Assembly: GCA_023622945.1 (NCBI GenBank) | Contig: JAMNYG010000206.1 | Coordinates: 1-43,721, forward strand | DNA length: 43,721 nucleotides | DNA from: Bacillota bacterium | GTDB lineage: Bacteria; Bacillota; Clostridia; Acetivibrionales; JAMNYG01 | Direction of reading: 5' to 3' | Part shown: positions 16,468 to 24,579 of the stretch, piece after piece | Layout of the letters: each line of letters starts with the position of its first letter | Position numbering within the stretch: position 1 is the stretch's first letter | Position numbers and translations under genes: made by a program | The notes under the pieces: generated by a model | Seen by the model: only the letters and a program-made list of their open reading frames with translations | The model's database searches: none | What the model was told of the DNA's origin: nothing

Positions 16468-17784
16468 TTATTTGTCAAAGCACTCCCAGCAAATCCTGTC
16501 AAGATTGTATTTGCTCGGGACGGAAGGTTCGCGGTTCAGCCATTTGCCATTTGTGAAGTCCGGGAATGGAACCGGTGTTCCGCCGAGAGCCACTGAATAC
16601 TCAGACAGGCATGTTATTGCCATCCATGCAGCAGCATCATAAACGTCTATAGGTGTTTGGGTCTGCTTCTTTACAGCTTCAATAAAGGCCCTGTCCACCA
16701 GATAATCTATTCCGCCGTGTCCGTGGAGTGTGTTATCTTTATTTTCTGAATATTCTTCCCACAGAGGATGGTTGTATTTTTCAAAATATGGCCCTGCAGG
16801 TTCCCACTTGTCAAACTCGGGACTCACGCCTTCTATGTAAATGGACTTGGCATCAGCCATAAATATCCCTTTTGTACCCTGGACGCGCATATTGCTCAAA
16901 CGGGGCCTTGGGAGAGTACAGTCATGTATTATGCATATCACTTCACCGCCGGCGCATTTTATGGTTGTTGTAACCACATCGCCGCAGGCAGCCTGTTTAC
17001 CTATCATATCGTAATTCTCATTATTTTCCGGCAGTTCACCTTTGTACTCTTTCAGGCTTTCCTGAACCCAGGAATTATAAGCCTTTCGTGAATTCTTGTA
17101 ATACTCCCCTAATCCCCGGGCTTTTGTTGCCACCGAAGAAAGCGTAAGGAAACGGTTTCCTCTGTTGATGTTGAGCAGCTTGGCTATAGGCCCGATTTCG
17201 TGTGTAGGATACAGCTCTCCGTTGCGGTTCATGAAATTGGCATACCTGTAGTGGTGTATCTCCCTTCCGAGGCCGATTTCATCACGCAAATCGTGCTGAT
17301 ACCCGCCTGTACAGTAAATGAGCTCACCGAACAGCCCTTCCTTTACCATTCTCAGCAAAGCCAAGTTCTGTTTTGAGTAATTGGCATTCTCCAGCATCAT
17401 GCAGGGCACTCCGGTCTCTTCATACGTCCTTACCAGCCTCCAGCATTCTTCTATTGAGTGGGCTCCTCCTACTTCCATAGCCACATAGATGCCGGCTTTC
17501 ATGGCATCAACGGCGATATTTACATGAGCGTTCCAGGATGTGAATATGGCAACGGCATCCAGGTCATCCCTCTCAATCACTTTTTTATAATCCAGGTATC
17601 CTTCAACCTCATTGCCGGTTACGGATTTTACAAGCTCACGGGCTTTCTCCACACGGAAATCAAGCACGTCACAAACCGCCTTGATCTCAACATCAGGCAT
17701 ATCAAGCAACATCTTCAGCTCTTCATAGCCCCTGTGCCCTAAACCGATGACTCCCATTCTGACTTTTTCCTTTTTGTACTCCAT
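16468..17784 (-). CDS. Gfo/Idh/MocA-family NAD(P)-dependent protein, GH109-like
   Basis: This is a 438-residue protein. The N-terminal Rossmann fold has MGVIGLGHRG (residues 10-19) and DLDAVAIFTSWNAH. The second half has LYPTHEIGPIAKLLNINRGNRF (192-212, candidate catalytic His195) and HGHGGIDY (354-361). These, with MEVGGAHSIEECWRLV and CMMLENANY, are the pattern of GH109, NAD-dependent alpha-N-acetylgalactosaminidases in the Gfo/Idh superfamily, rather than of ordinary sugar dehydrogenases. No signal peptide, so cytoplasmic. GGAGG lies seven bases before the ATG. It is 83 bp after the GH42 gene, presumably one transcript. Substrate unknown; the GH109 link is a motif-level inference. Confidence 0.82.
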   Translation of the reverse strand: MEYKKEKVRMGVIGLGHRGYEELKMLLDMPDVEIKAVCDVLDFRVEKARELVKSVTGNEVEGYLDYKKVIERDDLDAVAIFTSWNAHVNIAVDAMKAGIYVAMEVGGAHSIEECWRLVRTYEETGVPCMMLENANYSKQNLALLRMVKEGLFGELIYCTGGYQHDLRDEIGLGREIHHYRYANFMNRNGELYPTHEIGPIAKLLNINRGNRFLTLSSVATKARGLGEYYKNSRKAYNSWVQESLKEYKGELPENNENYDMIGKQAACGDVVTTTIKCAGGEVICIIHDCTLPRPRLSNMRVQGTKGIFMADAKSIYIEGVSPEFDKWEPAGPYFEKYNHPLWEEYSENKDNTLHGHGGIDYLVDRAFIEAVKKQTQTPIDVYDAAAWMAITCLSEYSVALGGTPVPFPDFTNGKWLNREPSVPSKYNLDRICWECFDK

Positions 17785-17867
17785 ATCAATACCTCCATTT
17801 TAATATGATTTTAAACAATGATTTCTTAACAGAACTCAGGCAATAAACGGGCAAATATATTTAGCAA

Positions 17868-19946
17868 TTATGAACCGCCTTTCATGCATATCACGCAGGC
17901 TACCTGTCCCGGCGGTATAACAACCTCTCCTTTGGCATCATCCAGCGTTACCTGACCGGTGAGCTCGCGCAGCTGGCCTTTTTCAGGTATACATACCGTC
18001 TGCTCGACTTTAGACCGGTTGAAAATGATTATCATGTCTCCTTTTGAAGTATGGAGCTTTCTGCTGTATATTCCCCGTTCTATGTCATCGCAGGGGTTTC
18101 TTCTTATTCCGGAGTTTTCAAGGTATCTCTTCATCCATTCAACCCATGCTTTTTCAGAGCGCTTTGAATAGCTGTATCCTATGGATGTTCCAAAAAGCAA
18201 TACTTTTCCCTTGCCGCAAACAAACTCATGGATTGCAGGACGACCGTCTGAATACCTTGCTATCACCGATTCCTCCGGAGCCTCAAAAACTGTCTTCATC
18301 GGCATCACCGAGGCTTTGCCTGTAGGAAGAATTACATGGTCTTCTCCCATGTTCCTCACCCTCTCCACCCACCTTGCCGGTGTGAGAGACTGAAGGCTTT
18401 TGTCGGGAGATATGGGATTAAGCCATGTATTTTGCTGCCTTAAACCGAATCCTTCATCGGCAATTAATATGCCTCCTGCCCTGACAAATTCTTCAAGCCT
18501 TGCTTTTACTTCAGGCTTTACCATGCTCATGTAAGGAAGATATATGACCTTGTAATCAGTTGCTTTTGACATGTCCCTGGTATCCATATAATCAACGGGC
18601 ACCGACATATCAAAAAACAGCTCATACATACCCTTTGAAGCCTGGAAATAGTATCTTAAGGCATCGGGAGAATCCGAAAAACTCCAGAGAACGGGGCTTA
18701 TGTCTTCAACCCTTGAAATGAGTGAAGAGTCAAAATCAAAAAGTATAGCCACATCAGCTTTGGGCACTTCCATGGAATGGAAAATTTCATGATTGCTTTC
18801 TATGATCTTTCCTATCCTGCCTGCCTCTATGGTCCTTTCATTAAACCTGCCGTCCATTCCGGTAAGCCCGGCCAGATTGTTTTCATTTCCGACCCTTTCA
18901 GCCCTGAACTGCCAGAAGGTTATGCCCCTTGCTCCCCTGGATATTACCGTCCACAGCTTATATCTCAGGTCCTCAACAGAAACCGGCTGGGTCCACTCGC
19001 CCCAGTCAGGATAAAACTCATGTATCACAAAATCTCTGTCTATGCTTCTCAAGTAGTCGGGATTCATGCCACAGAAGATTTCATCCTTATGGGTCAGGAT
19101 GTTGTGAGGGGCATAGTAGGATGATCCGTAAAAATCCACCGTTTTGGCTATGGATCTGTCATCACTGACATCGTTCAGCGAGGCCTGACCGAATGATGAA
19201 AGACCTATATGACACATAACAGGGTGATTTGGATCATGTTTTTTGATGGTGCTGCTCATCCAACCGATCAGATCCTCAATTGCTTTGGTACCGCGCCATT
19301 TGCGGAACAGGAAAAGATCCCAGTAACCCTGTGCAAGACCCGGAGCAGCAATGGTTTCGAAGCTTTCCTCGCTTACACCGAAGAAATCATTGAATTTCTC
19401 GATGGTTCCATATTCTTCTTTCAGCCATTGGCGGAACTTCTCCAAAGAATGCTTACATCCGCAGTCCTCAACAGGTCTTGAACGAGGTTCGTTCCAGGCA
19501 TTCCAGCAAAGAAGTTCCTCTCTGTCCCTGTAACGCTTGACGCATTCTTCAATAAAGAGGGTTGCCCTCTCACGAACATAGGGATTATCAAAGCAAGGCC
19601 ACCAGCCACCGACATAATAAGCGCCGTGGCTTCCTGCTCTTATGGGAACTCCCTTGAAATCGCGCCTTTCCCCGTCATATTTGTAAAAAATATACTGCGG
19701 TGCCGTTTCCAGCATGAACTTAAAGATAACCTTGCGGTTATACTTTTTGGCAAGATCGAACAGCCGGTCAATATCTTCAAAGCAGTAATTGCCCTCGGAG
19801 GGTTCGTTCTTGCGCCACTGGGCACGTATCTGAAAAGCATTTATTCCCAGTTCTTCAAACCTGGAAATATCTTCTTCCCACTCCTCCGGCAAAGGTGTAG
19901 GTGCACGGTAATACTGGGTTCCGTATATAAACTTGTCCAGTTTCAC
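17868..19946 (-). CDS. GH42-type beta-galactosidase
   Basis: This 692-residue intracellular glycoside hydrolase has an N-terminal (beta/alpha)8 barrel (~residues 1-370) with the acid/base Glu in AWNEPRSR (E153) and the nucleophile Glu in FVIHEFYPDWG (E310). A GH42 trimerisation-type middle domain (VPKADVAILFDFDSS onward, ~400-600) and a C-terminal beta-sandwich follow. There is no signal peptide. The GTG at 19946 is chosen because GGAGG is nine bases upstream; the in-frame ATG three codons earlier touches that site. Family members cleave beta-galactosides or arabino-/galacto-oligosaccharides taken up by the cell. It is unusual as cargo of a sigK-intervening element. Confidence 0.9.
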   Translation of the reverse strand: MKLDKFIYGTQYYRAPTPLPEEWEEDISRFEELGINAFQIRAQWRKNEPSEGNYCFEDIDRLFDLAKKYNRKVIFKFMLETAPQYIFYKYDGERRDFKGVPIRAGSHGAYYVGGWWPCFDNPYVRERATLFIEECVKRYRDREELLCWNAWNEPRSRPVEDCGCKHSLEKFRQWLKEEYGTIEKFNDFFGVSEESFETIAAPGLAQGYWDLFLFRKWRGTKAIEDLIGWMSSTIKKHDPNHPVMCHIGLSSFGQASLNDVSDDRSIAKTVDFYGSSYYAPHNILTHKDEIFCGMNPDYLRSIDRDFVIHEFYPDWGEWTQPVSVEDLRYKLWTVISRGARGITFWQFRAERVGNENNLAGLTGMDGRFNERTIEAGRIGKIIESNHEIFHSMEVPKADVAILFDFDSSLISRVEDISPVLWSFSDSPDALRYYFQASKGMYELFFDMSVPVDYMDTRDMSKATDYKVIYLPYMSMVKPEVKARLEEFVRAGGILIADEGFGLRQQNTWLNPISPDKSLQSLTPARWVERVRNMGEDHVILPTGKASVMPMKTVFEAPEESVIARYSDGRPAIHEFVCGKGKVLLFGTSIGYSYSKRSEKAWVEWMKRYLENSGIRRNPCDDIERGIYSRKLHTSKGDMIIIFNRSKVEQTVCIPEKGQLRELTGQVTLDDAKGEVVIPPGQVACVICMKGGS

Positions 19947-19969
19947 CTGAAACATCCTCCTTCAGTTGT

Positions 19970-19998
19970 ATTATATCGGTTAGATTACAATTGATGAA
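19970..19998 (-). promoter_or_regulatory. Promoter candidate for the GH42-Gfo/Idh pair
   Basis: On the minus strand TATAAT (19975-19970) with TTCATC (19998-19993) 17 bp upstream. The -10 is perfect and the -35 is weak (3/6). A GATATATCGTTTGATATAC dyad lies further upstream, a possible operator. This would allow vegetative expression independent of sigK. Confidence 0.42.
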
Positions 19999-20052
19999 CG
20001 TACCCGTATATCAAACGATATATCTTTCTCTCACCCAATATGGTAACCAGTA

Positions 20053-20478
20053 TCACAATCCGTTATAAACATACCTGTTCTCAAAAACAGCCTGAAACTT
20101 GTCCGACAACTGCATAACCTTTGACATTAGAATCTCATTCTCTATGCACCTTGCAGCATAAGTTGCAAGCCTGGTGCCCTTATCCTGGTCAAAGGTGGAT
20201 ATGGCCTTTATCAGGCCTATGGTCCCGATTGAAATCAGATCATCACTTTCATTTCCGGTGTTATTGTATTTTTTGACAATATGGGCAACCAGCCGGAGAT
20301 TTCGTTCGATAAGAATGTTTCTGGCCTCCTCATCACCATTTCTGTACCTTTCCAGGTATTCTTTCTCTTCCTCAGGAGTAAGTGGCTGCGGAAAGGAATT
20401 TACACTTGTAACATATCCGAAAAGGAAGAATGTGTTTGCGATAGCCTCTAAAATTGCTGGAATCACTACGGCAAACAA
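20053..20478 (-). CDS. sigK: RNA polymerase sigma-K factor, N-terminal half (SpoIVCB-like)
   Basis: This is the N-terminal half of SigK. It has the hydrophobic pro-sequence (~20 residues, [22 protein letters not shown]) removed in B. subtilis by SpoIVFB, then [19 protein letters not shown], region 2.1 [13 protein letters not shown] and region 2.3/2.4 [37 protein letters not shown]. After ILM a 23-residue non-homologous tail ([10 protein letters not shown]...) encoded by the element leads to the stop at 20053. TTG at 20478 is preferred because AGGGGGTG (7/8 match to the anti-SD) lies six bases upstream; a GTG at 20487 overlaps that site. Upstream, CATATACT (20520-20513) resembles a sigma-E -10 box, but no matching -35 was found. 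Confidence 0.92.
   Translation of the reverse strand: MFAVVIPAILEAIANTFFLFGYVTSVNSFPQPLTPEEEKEYLERYRNGDEEARNILIERNLRLVAHIVKKYNNTGNESDDLISIGTIGLIKAISTFDQDKGTRLATYAARCIENEILMSKVMQLSDKFQAVFENRYVYNGL
20120..20137. other. Attachment site at the sigK N-terminal junction
   Basis: The minus strand reads TGAGATTCTAATGTCAAA. The shared core with the other junction is TGA-AT-CTAATG. GA (plus TC at 20135-20136) is the inferred crossover dinucleotide. TTTGACATTA (plus 20120-20129) is the left half of the inverted repeat in the circle joint. B. subtilis skin uses AATGA at this same codon position, and AATGA is present here. Confidence 0.7.
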
Positions 20479-20592
20479 GTACGGCACCCCCTATTGAGCA
20501 GGCTACCCTATAAGTATATGTATATTATACCATATGGTGCCTGTACGGTTTTATATTTTTTTTTGCATAATCAAAAATTTTACAACGGCACA

Positions 20593-20619
20593 AAAGCCCG
20601 GGTTTCATTCCCGGGCTTT
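20593..20619. terminator. GC-rich hairpin upstream of sigK
   Basis: A 10-bp perfect stem AAAGCCCGGG / CCCGGGCTTT with a 7-nt loop. On the minus strand it is followed by TTGTG after TTTT in the stem. It probably stops upstream transcription from entering sigK. Confidence 0.7.
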
Positions 20620-20808
20620 CCTGCCATTGTTGATATATGAAAATACATTTTTCATGGCGTTATTCCCCGTCTCCCTTGCTTACATCATTTCTATTGCCTG
20701 TGTTGAATTTCATGCCATTGATAACATCCTTAAGAGACAAAAGGAAATGGTTCAAGATTTTCTGATTTCTCCGTTCTATGATGGCACAACACGTTAATAA
20801 AAATAAAT

Positions 20809-20839
20809 ATGGCTCCCTTAAATAAGAGTTGGGAGCCAT
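20809..20839 (-). terminator. Terminator of the beta-helix protein gene
   Basis: A 9-bp stem ATGGCTCCC / GGGAGCCAT with a 13-nt loop, followed on the minus strand by ATTTATTTTTATT. It is about 110 bp after the stop of the secreted beta-helix gene. Confidence 0.72.
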
Positions 20840-20946
20840 AATGTTTAGATTCCACATGTGTTTGATTCTTTTGTTTATTCATATACATTTAAGCTCTTTT
20901 ACAGATCCCATATGCATTTAAACTCCTGGTTCTGCAAGACCGGTAT

Positions 20947-22383
20947 TTAATATTCAAAAGCTCCTATATCCAGCGCACCGTGAACCGGTCTTGCCTGGCC
21001 GGACTGATGCTTGACATACTCATAGACGACATTATGAGTGGGAAGAACGGCAGGATTGAGAGAACCTCCTGCATTTATGCAGGGCGAACCTGAAGCCAGG
21101 CGGAAGTTCTGCTGCGACAGGTTTACAAATCCCGGAGCGGTGCCCACAATCTGAGTGCCGTCATCGTTAATGGTTCCTTTCAGGTTGCCGAAGCTGTTTA
21201 CATAACCGGTATTAATCCAGTTATGGCTCAGGTTCAATGTTCCGTACTCGTCCATCAGGGAAATCTGGCTTGAAGCTACAGTCTTGTAGAAAATATTGTT
21301 GCGGGCGTCACAGCTTTGATTATTGCTTGAGAGGCGGAAAAGGCAAGTCCTGTCGGTTCTGTATGATACTATGGTATTATTGTAGAAATACAGCGGACCA
21401 TTTCGGTAATTCTTGGAATTGCCTGAATCTCCGCCAAAGTGGGTTATCTGGTTGTTCCCTGCCCCGGCTGTTTCAATAAGAACATTACCGTATACATAAG
21501 CGGTATGGTAGCTTGGATGGTTCCTTATAAGTGAGCTGTCCTCGCCATCCACCAGATCCAGCTGGCGGTTTCCTCCCTCTATCCAGTTGTAGCGGATAAC
21601 AGTGCCTGCAGAACGATCCTTCAGATTGTTTCCGTTGCATCCCGGGCGCAAAGGTCCAAGACGATTGTATTGGAATGTTATCCCGATGGCTGCCGTATAA
21701 ACGTTGTGCTGATAAATGCTCCCTTCAATACCGTTGTTATAGATGTAATTGCCTTCCACAAGAATGTTTCTTGATGCCAAAGAGTTGCTGGAAGCAACGA
21801 AGAATCCATTACCGCAGTCATGCATTATGCAGTTGCGCACTGTAATATTTTCTCCTTTTTCGATATATATTGCAGATGCTGATTCAGCATAGCTTTGTAC
21901 GTTGCCGCTGTCGTCAGTAAAAGTATAACCGGGGCGTGCGCTGCGGATTTCAAGGTTCTCGATGATAATATGGGTTGGGGTAACGTCGGCAGGTACTGAA
22001 GAACCTCCTACCTTTATCACACCACGGTTTTCTGCCCAGAAGTCCAGCGCTCTGCGCGTGGTGGCACCGTTTCCGTCGATTACTGGGAGCTCACCGTTAG
22101 GACCGGGTACCCCTCGGATGGTAATGGGAGCCTGAGCTGTTCCCTGGGCAGTAATAACGAACTTCTCTTTATAAGGAGTGGAACGGTAATAGATCAAAAC
22201 TGTATCGCCGGCTTGAAGGGACTCCCATGGAACATCGTTAATGTTCTGATATGGTTTACCAGGTCCTACTTCATAGGTGCTTGCCGCAGATGTTGGTCTT
22301 GTAAAAGCAAACCACGAGAGCAACAAAGCTGCTGTCAGAAGAAGCGCCACTGTTGGTATTCTCCTGGCAAACATGGTTTTCAT
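20947..22383 (-). CDS. Secreted right-handed parallel beta-helix protein (pectate-lyase-like)
   Basis: This is a 478-residue protein with a signal peptide (Arg-rich start, hydrophobic TVALLLTAALLLSWFAF, then Ala-Ala cleavage region near residue 34). The mature part shows repeated beta-helix rungs (HIIIENLEIRSA, ITVRNCIMHDC, NILVEGNYIYNNG, LYFYNNTIVSY) like PL9/PL1-type polysaccharide lyases and other carbohydrate-active helices. It ends with the common closing motif GALDIGAFEY. No cell-wall anchor or dockerin is seen. The ATG at 22383 has GGAG eight bases upstream; an in-frame GTG at 22401 is less likely. Substrate cannot be read; pectin or another polyuronide is a guess. Confidence 0.85.
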   Translation of the reverse strand: MKTMFARRIPTVALLLTAALLLSWFAFTRPTSAASTYEVGPGKPYQNINDVPWESLQAGDTVLIYYRSTPYKEKFVITAQGTAQAPITIRGVPGPNGELPVIDGNGATTRRALDFWAENRGVIKVGGSSVPADVTPTHIIIENLEIRSARPGYTFTDDSGNVQSYAESASAIYIEKGENITVRNCIMHDCGNGFFVASSNSLASRNILVEGNYIYNNGIEGSIYQHNVYTAAIGITFQYNRLGPLRPGCNGNNLKDRSAGTVIRYNWIEGGNRQLDLVDGEDSSLIRNHPSYHTAYVYGNVLIETAGAGNNQITHFGGDSGNSKNYRNGPLYFYNNTIVSYRTDRTCLFRLSSNNQSCDARNNIFYKTVASSQISLMDEYGTLNLSHNWINTGYVNSFGNLKGTINDDGTQIVGTAPGFVNLSQQNFRLASGSPCINAGGSLNPAVLPTHNVVYEYVKHQSGQARPVHGALDIGAFEY

Positions 22384-22728
22384 ACCCTTCTCTCCTTTCA
22401 CACTCCATTTTTGATTTATTTATACTGACCCCGCCTCAACTCCTCTAAAGGCAGAAGTCGGTATAGCTTATTGTGAGCATTTACCAGGATAGGATCAAAC
22501 TCGGCATCTGAAAGCAGCAGTTTTATGACAGACTTGTGCAACCCGCAAAGCAGCGTTTTGAAAGTATGTTTCTGCCCATGGAAAAGCAGCATTTACGAAA
22601 AACACGAGGCAGAAAAACTCGTATTTCGGTGGCATTTGATGAAGCAGATAAAATATTTGATGAATTATTTAACAATACTCTCGATAATTTTGTACTTAAT
22701 AATTCTCTTTTTATTCTATTCTAATCAT
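22384..22728 (-). other. ~340-nt leader of the beta-helix gene
   Basis: Between the perfect promoter at 22757-22729 and the start at 22383 there is about 340 nt with no convincing gene. A minus-strand stretch of ~60 codons (about 22610-22430, ending LVNAHNKLYRLLPLEELRRGQYK-stop) reads coding-like but has no start, SD or known family. It may be a degraded gene or simply leader RNA. Confidence 0.4.
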
Positions 22729-22757
22729 ATTATAGTAATAATTACATAATTTGTCAA
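22729..22757 (-). promoter_or_regulatory. Perfect consensus sigma-A promoter
   Basis: On the minus strand TTGACA (22757-22752), exactly 17 nt, TATAAT (22734-22729). The predicted start near 22722 serves the secreted beta-helix gene. Confidence 0.8.
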
Positions 22758-22854
22758 CAATTTTTAGCATTTTTTTATATATACGAATCATTACCTTTGC
22801 GATATACAAATCATGGTCTTTGTAACTAAATTTACAGTAAAAGGTTTCAAATTT

Positions 22855-24507
22855 TCACAAACCCTTCTCCATTATCTCCTGGGCTATACGGGCAAAGATG
22901 GGTGCCGCTGCACGTCCTCCGTATTTTCCGTTTTCCACAAACACAGCCATGGAATATTTGGGGTTTACCTTGGGAAAATATCCTGCAAACCAGGCATGGG
23001 TGACCTTTTCACCATCTATTATCTGCCCTGTTTCCGCGCTTCCGGTTTTACCTCCTGCACCCCCGTATTTGTCCAGCCTGACTATAAAACCCGTACCGAA
23101 ATCGGTGGTCACGGCTTCCATAAGCTCCCGTATTTTGTCGCTGGTTTCCTTTGAAATTATCCTTCTTCCTTCCTTTCTTCTTATTTCCCTTATTTTGTTT
23201 CCTTCATCATCCACAATCGAATCAACGATGTTTATCCTGTTCTTGATCCCTCCGTTTGCTATGGTGGCAACTATGTCTGCCGCCTGCAGAGGGGTAACCA
23301 GTATATCTCCCTGTCCTATGGATATATTTGCAATATCGCCAAACGAATAATATGAGTTTTCTGGCGGAATATTCCCCGATGCTTCGTATACCCCCTGTTC
23401 AACTACTCCCGTTGGCTTCCCCAGACCGAACGTATCAGCCATGTTTACCAGGTTCCGGTATCCCACGTTTAATCCCAGCTTTATAAAATACGGATTGCAT
23501 GAATAAGCAAAGGCCCTGGTAGAATCAACCAACCCATGGCCATCCGGGTTGCTGCATGATATTTTGATCCCCGAAACATCAATATACCCTTCACAAAAAT
23601 ATTCATCCGGAAAGGGAATATTATTTTCCATTGCAGCGGCTGCCACTATTATTTTGAAAATTGAACCTATGTTATAAGCTGCTACGGCCCTGTTAAACAG
23701 TTCGTTATTGCTGCTCTTCAAATAATTTTGAACATTATTGGGGTCAAAGTCCGGCTTGCTTGCTATGGCCAGGATATCTCCGGTATAAACATCCTCAACC
23801 ACCACCGCACCTGTGACTTTGGCATCATCCATAACCTTCTCCACAATCTTTTGAATATGGTAATCCAAAGTCAGCCTTACATTCAGCTTCTTCTCCGTCT
23901 CTTCAGGAGACTGCAGCCTGTATCCGATTCCCTGCACCAGGTTATTTCTTGCATCGGTTACTGCGCTTATGCTGCTTCCTCCTGCCAGTTTAAGGGCGCC
24001 TTCATAGAACTTTTCAATTCCTGCCTCTCCTACCAGGTCAATTTTGTTCAGGTAACCCAGCACGTGTTTTGCGACGGTATTTATATTGTATCTTTCCAGG
24101 GAATTTATTGCAGAAACTCCCTGTATACCCAGTTCCAGAACTTTGTTCTTCCTCTGCTCATCGGTCTCAAAAATCAAGGGCTCTTTTTTTACTTCCATTT
24201 CTCTTCTTACATTATTGTAGTTAAGGCCAAGGATGTCACAGATTCTCATTATTTCCTCATCCCTGCCTTCCAACGCAACGGGCTGCAATACCATATACCA
24301 TTTTGTAGTCCTGTTTGTAAGGGGAATCAGGTTTCTGTCAACAATATCTCCTCTCGGTTTATATATTACGGAAGTGACCATCCTCTGCATTGAAGCAGCC
24401 CGGGACAGCCTGTCTCCTGCTATGATCTGCAGGTAAAACAGCCTTATGAGCAGCAACAAAAACATTATTGAAACGGTATTCCTAAGTATAATAATTCTCC
24501 TGTGCAA
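22855..24507 (-). CDS. Class B penicillin-binding protein (PBP2/SpoVD-type transpeptidase)
   Basis: This 550-residue membrane-anchored DD-transpeptidase has an N-terminal membrane segment (~10-30), a dimerisation domain (~45-200) and a transpeptidase domain with SxxK at S282-K285 (GSIFK), the SCN triad at 336-338 and KTG at 487-489 (GGKTGSAETG). It lacks a C-terminal PASTA domain. It makes septal, elongation or spore peptidoglycan; which one cannot be decided. The start is TTG at 24507, eight bases after AAAGGAG. That SD lies in the 3' arm of the hairpin at 24512-24554 downstream of the gcv operon, so expression may depend on hairpin opening or readthrough. Confidence 0.92.
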   Translation of the reverse strand: MHRRIIILRNTVSIMFLLLLIRLFYLQIIAGDRLSRAASMQRMVTSVIYKPRGDIVDRNLIPLTNRTTKWYMVLQPVALEGRDEEIMRICDILGLNYNNVRREMEVKKEPLIFETDEQRKNKVLELGIQGVSAINSLERYNINTVAKHVLGYLNKIDLVGEAGIEKFYEGALKLAGGSSISAVTDARNNLVQGIGYRLQSPEETEKKLNVRLTLDYHIQKIVEKVMDDAKVTGAVVVEDVYTGDILAIASKPDFDPNNVQNYLKSSNNELFNRAVAAYNIGSIFKIIVAAAAMENNIPFPDEYFCEGYIDVSGIKISCSNPDGHGLVDSTRAFAYSCNPYFIKLGLNVGYRNLVNMADTFGLGKPTGVVEQGVYEASGNIPPENSYYSFGDIANISIGQGDILVTPLQAADIVATIANGGIKNRINIVDSIVDDEGNKIREIRRKEGRRIISKETSDKIRELMEAVTTDFGTGFIVRLDKYGGAGGKTGSAETGQIIDGEKVTHAWFAGYFPKVNPKYSMAVFVENGKYGGRAAAPIFARIAQEIMEKGL

Positions 24508-24511
24508 TAAA

Positions 24512-24554
24512 AAGACTCCTTTCCTCTTAAAATTCTTCCACGGAAAGGAGCCTT
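24512..24554 (-). terminator. Terminator of the gcv operon overlapping the PBP ribosome binding site
   Basis: On the minus strand AAGGCTCCTTTCC pairs with GGAAAGGAGTCTT (13 bp, one G-U) around a 17-nt loop, then TTTATTG. The 3' arm contains the SD (AAAGGAG) of the next gene. Confidence 0.75.
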
Positions 24555-24579
24555 ATATACTTTAACTTCCGACTTGTTT

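Larger units (their letters stand above)
14582..20135. mobile_element. Compact sigK-intervening (skin) element, 5,554 bp
   Basis: The element interrupts sigK at the same place as the B. subtilis skin element, within the codons for ENEILM. It encodes a SpoIVCA-type recombinase, a small overlapping ORF, a Gfo/Idh protein and a GH42 enzyme, all in the same direction as sigK. Excision at the shared TGA joins codon ...GAG AAT GA(G/A) ATY CTA ATG in frame and yields a 237-residue SigK. The 5,554-bp length is set by the distance between the two shared cores. No capsid, tail, lysis or replication genes are seen, unlike the ~48-kb B. subtilis element. Confidence 0.88.
20488..20946. other. 459-bp gap upstream of sigK
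   Basis: The gap holds the sigK leader, two terminator hairpins (20593-20619, 20809-20839) and otherwise unassigned sequence. A minus-strand stretch of ~40 codons (about 20790-20660, IIERRNQKILNHFLLSLKDVINGMK) looks coding-like but has no ribosome binding site or recognisable family, and may be a gene remnant. Confidence 0.4.

Noticed and set aside
20513-20542. Sigma-E promoter for sigK
   Set aside because: CATATACT fits a -10 but no -35-like sequence lies 13-15 bp upstream, so it is mentioned only in the gene entry.
20660-20857. Minus-strand 65-codon open frame in the gap upstream of sigK
   Set aside because: It starts inside the terminator hairpin and has no SD; may be a remnant, so it is not called as a gene.
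22512-22720. Plus-strand open frame with KTRISVAFDEADKIFDELF-like text
   Set aside because: No SD, no recognisable family, and it lies across the leader and promoter of the beta-helix gene; unproven.
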